From: Whitmania pigra
Lineage: Eukaryota > Annelida > Clitellata > Hirudinida > Haemopidae
Length of the DNA: 64,000 bases
Direction of reading: 5' to 3'
Assembly: GCA_021613335.1 (NCBI GenBank)
Contig: JAJTWR010000254.1
Location: 447,501-511,500 of the forward strand
The position numbers and the translations under genes are program-made. The notes under the pieces are model-generated. The model did no database searches. It was not told the DNA's origin and saw nothing but the letters and a program-made list of their open reading frames with translations. Of this stretch, positions 62,382 to 64,000 are shown in pieces. Each line of letters opens with the position of its first letter. Position 1 is the first letter of the stretch.

Positions 62382-63730
62382 AGTTCTTTTGCTTATCAGT
62401 GACTTAAACTTTATGCATTTAATCAAAATCCACTATCCTGGAAAAACCCTCTACTTAATAACCCTAACTTATGTTTAGAAACCTTTGACATTCGAAAATT
62501 ATCATTCCATTTGAACCAAAACGGTTTTTGGATTATCCCCGCTCTGGAATCTGATATTACGAATTTTAAGACACTGATAAGAAAAACGATGTTAGACATA
62601 TTGACATCCTTTTAATAATTTAAAATACTTTTTGATGTAAAAGCACGCATTATTAATATTAATGTTCCTCTGTAGAATATTGAGATAATATTATGAATAA
62701 ATGGCAGAAAAGCCATTTCTTCAAAATTCTATTATTTACTTTTCTTAATATTATATGAAATTTCTTTTGATCTTATTTCGTAATGTGACGTCATCCTGAG
62801 GCTTAAACGTTTTAATAGGTTTGAAATTATTTTTAACGAGAATTTAAACCGCAAGTTAACAAATAATCAAAATGAGATATGATGTTAGTAGGTTTTGCAT
62901 AATAAATCTTGAATAAAATTACTTTGTATTGTTTGCCAATAAAGATATCACATTTAATAAGCCAACGACATTTATGTTCATCAGAAGTTTATAAAAACGC
63001 TTAAATAATCTCCATAAAAGTAATACTTAATCATAGCATAATTTATACAAAGGAAAAGGATATGCATTTGGTAAAACTTAATCAATTTGCAAGCTAAAGT
63101 TCAATTTCAACGTTGAAAATTCGGCAATCACTCAGAGATGGTCGCATTCTTCCTAATGCTGATTTTCTCTCGCAGTATCGCTGCTGGTTTGTTTATTTCA
63201 TTTTACAAGTTTCCTTCGTGAGTTTATTTAGTCTGTTAATTTAAACAAACAGTGTTAATTTAAATAAACAACTGGATTGTAATCTATTATGGAAAAACGT
63301 TATGGAAATCATCAATGTAAATATTAATTATCTTAATAAGGGAAGGGGGCATTCCAGGATTTAGAAAATTCTGTTCAAAGTTTAATGTCACATTAAAATA
63401 GTCTAGAATTAGGCAATTCTATATAAAATACTCCGTTACAAAGTTCATTGGAAGCTTTTACGCCAGAATTGTTTCGCATACGTCGTTCTCAAAGGTTATG
63501 TCAGCTCCTTAATCAAAATTTTGTAAAAACCCACAAACAAAAAATATCTAGTTTAATAGAAAGCTCAACTTATTCAATTTAAGCTCAACTAATCCATATT
63601 TGATTACAACTGTAATTTGATTACAACTGTAATTTGATTACAATTTGTTTACACCTGAATTTTTTTTTCACCAGAATTTCCAAAAATAAATTCAGTTGAG
63701 CTCGGCAGTCCTTATATATCTACTTCAAAA
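62382..63730. other. AT-rich intergenic stretch, nothing recognised
   Basis: No protein-like frame and no bounded repeat. A short tandem phrase ACAACTGTAATTTGATT occurs twice near 63605-63640. Confidence 0.5.
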
Positions 63731-63915
63731 ATGGTTGGAAGCTGGAAAGCCACTGCATTTTCAATAGATTGCATAATTCAGGGCGACGCGTCGAATGAAC
63801 AGTTAAAAGTTGAAATCACATTCTTGATAAATAAAGATGTTCTAACTAAATTCAAAGAAGATTATCCGGTAGAGAAAATGCCTTTATCCGAAAGTTATCT
63901 TAGAGGAAAAATTGG
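63731..63915 (+). CDS. Possible first coding exon of a gene continuing past the window
   Basis: ATG in AAAAATGG context opens a frame MVGSWKATAFSIDCIIQG with ordinary amino-acid composition (about 62-69 residues). A TATA-like CTTATATATC lies about 20 bases upstream. The frame meets a stop at 63938-63940, but a donor-like AAT|GTTAAG at about 63920 would end the exon before it. The MVGSWK start is also seen in fatty-acid-binding proteins, but the rest does not match them, so I assign no function. Confidence 0.35.
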
Positions 63916-64000
63916 GGGCAATGTTAAGTTTTTATCTTGACCTTAAAGTTAAAATTTGTCTGCTTATTAACGACAGATTTATATAATAATATCACAGTTA

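Overview
The window is animal nuclear DNA. It is AT-rich, its genes carry many short introns with GT-AG junctions, and conserved metazoan proteins sit among simple repeats and layers of dead transposons. The genus cannot be fixed from what I see. The Snail/Scratch-type factor with a SNAG motif, the calmodulin-dependent-type PDE1 and the abundance of LINEs, SINEs, hAT elements and MITEs point to an invertebrate metazoan (bilaterian or cnidarian). No bacterial-type features (operons, CRISPR, prophage) are present.

Layout. 1-1876: repeats, including one arm of an inverted repeat. 1877-6112 (+): ICE2/NARG2, little elongation complex subunit 2. 6600-12430: SINEs, the second inverted-repeat arm, a DUF4371-type hAT fragment and two decayed LINE copies. 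12894-24051 (-): PDE1-type cyclic-nucleotide phosphodiesterase, whose introns hold a deleted hAT element, a dead LINE and very long ATC and AAT arrays. 26273-26822 (-): a two-exon gene of unknown function with an N-myristoylation-like start. 27443-35062: a nest of retroelements in which an R2-like element, flanked by direct repeats of about 120-140 bp, has been invaded by a LINE with a long ORF, a 5'-truncated RNase H LINE with a 12-bp target duplication, and a MITE with a 10-bp target duplication. 36481-43020 (+): Scratch-type zinc-finger repressor with a 5-kb intron. 45201-53935 (+): UPF2, whose exon chain can be read through to the stop. 54573-58136 (-): ARIH2 RBR ubiquitin ligase, convergent with UPF2. 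58756-62379: a DNA transposon with GC-rich ends and a tnp2-like transposase, interrupted by a second hAT element with an 8-bp duplication. 63731-end: possibly the first exon of another gene.

The five recognisable genes serve separate cell functions: snRNA transcription (ICE2), cyclic-nucleotide signalling (PDE1), neural/EMT-type repression (Scratch), nonsense-mediated decay (UPF2) and cullin-linked ubiquitination (ARIH2). They do not form a pathway. The most unusual signals are in the mobile DNA: the very long direct repeats around the R2-like nest, a LINE and a SINE family sharing a 3' tail, inverted repeats bracketing ICE2, and several insertions that can be dated relative to one another by their target duplications. 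Exon borders were found by eye from splice signals and protein-family similarity; no database search was run.
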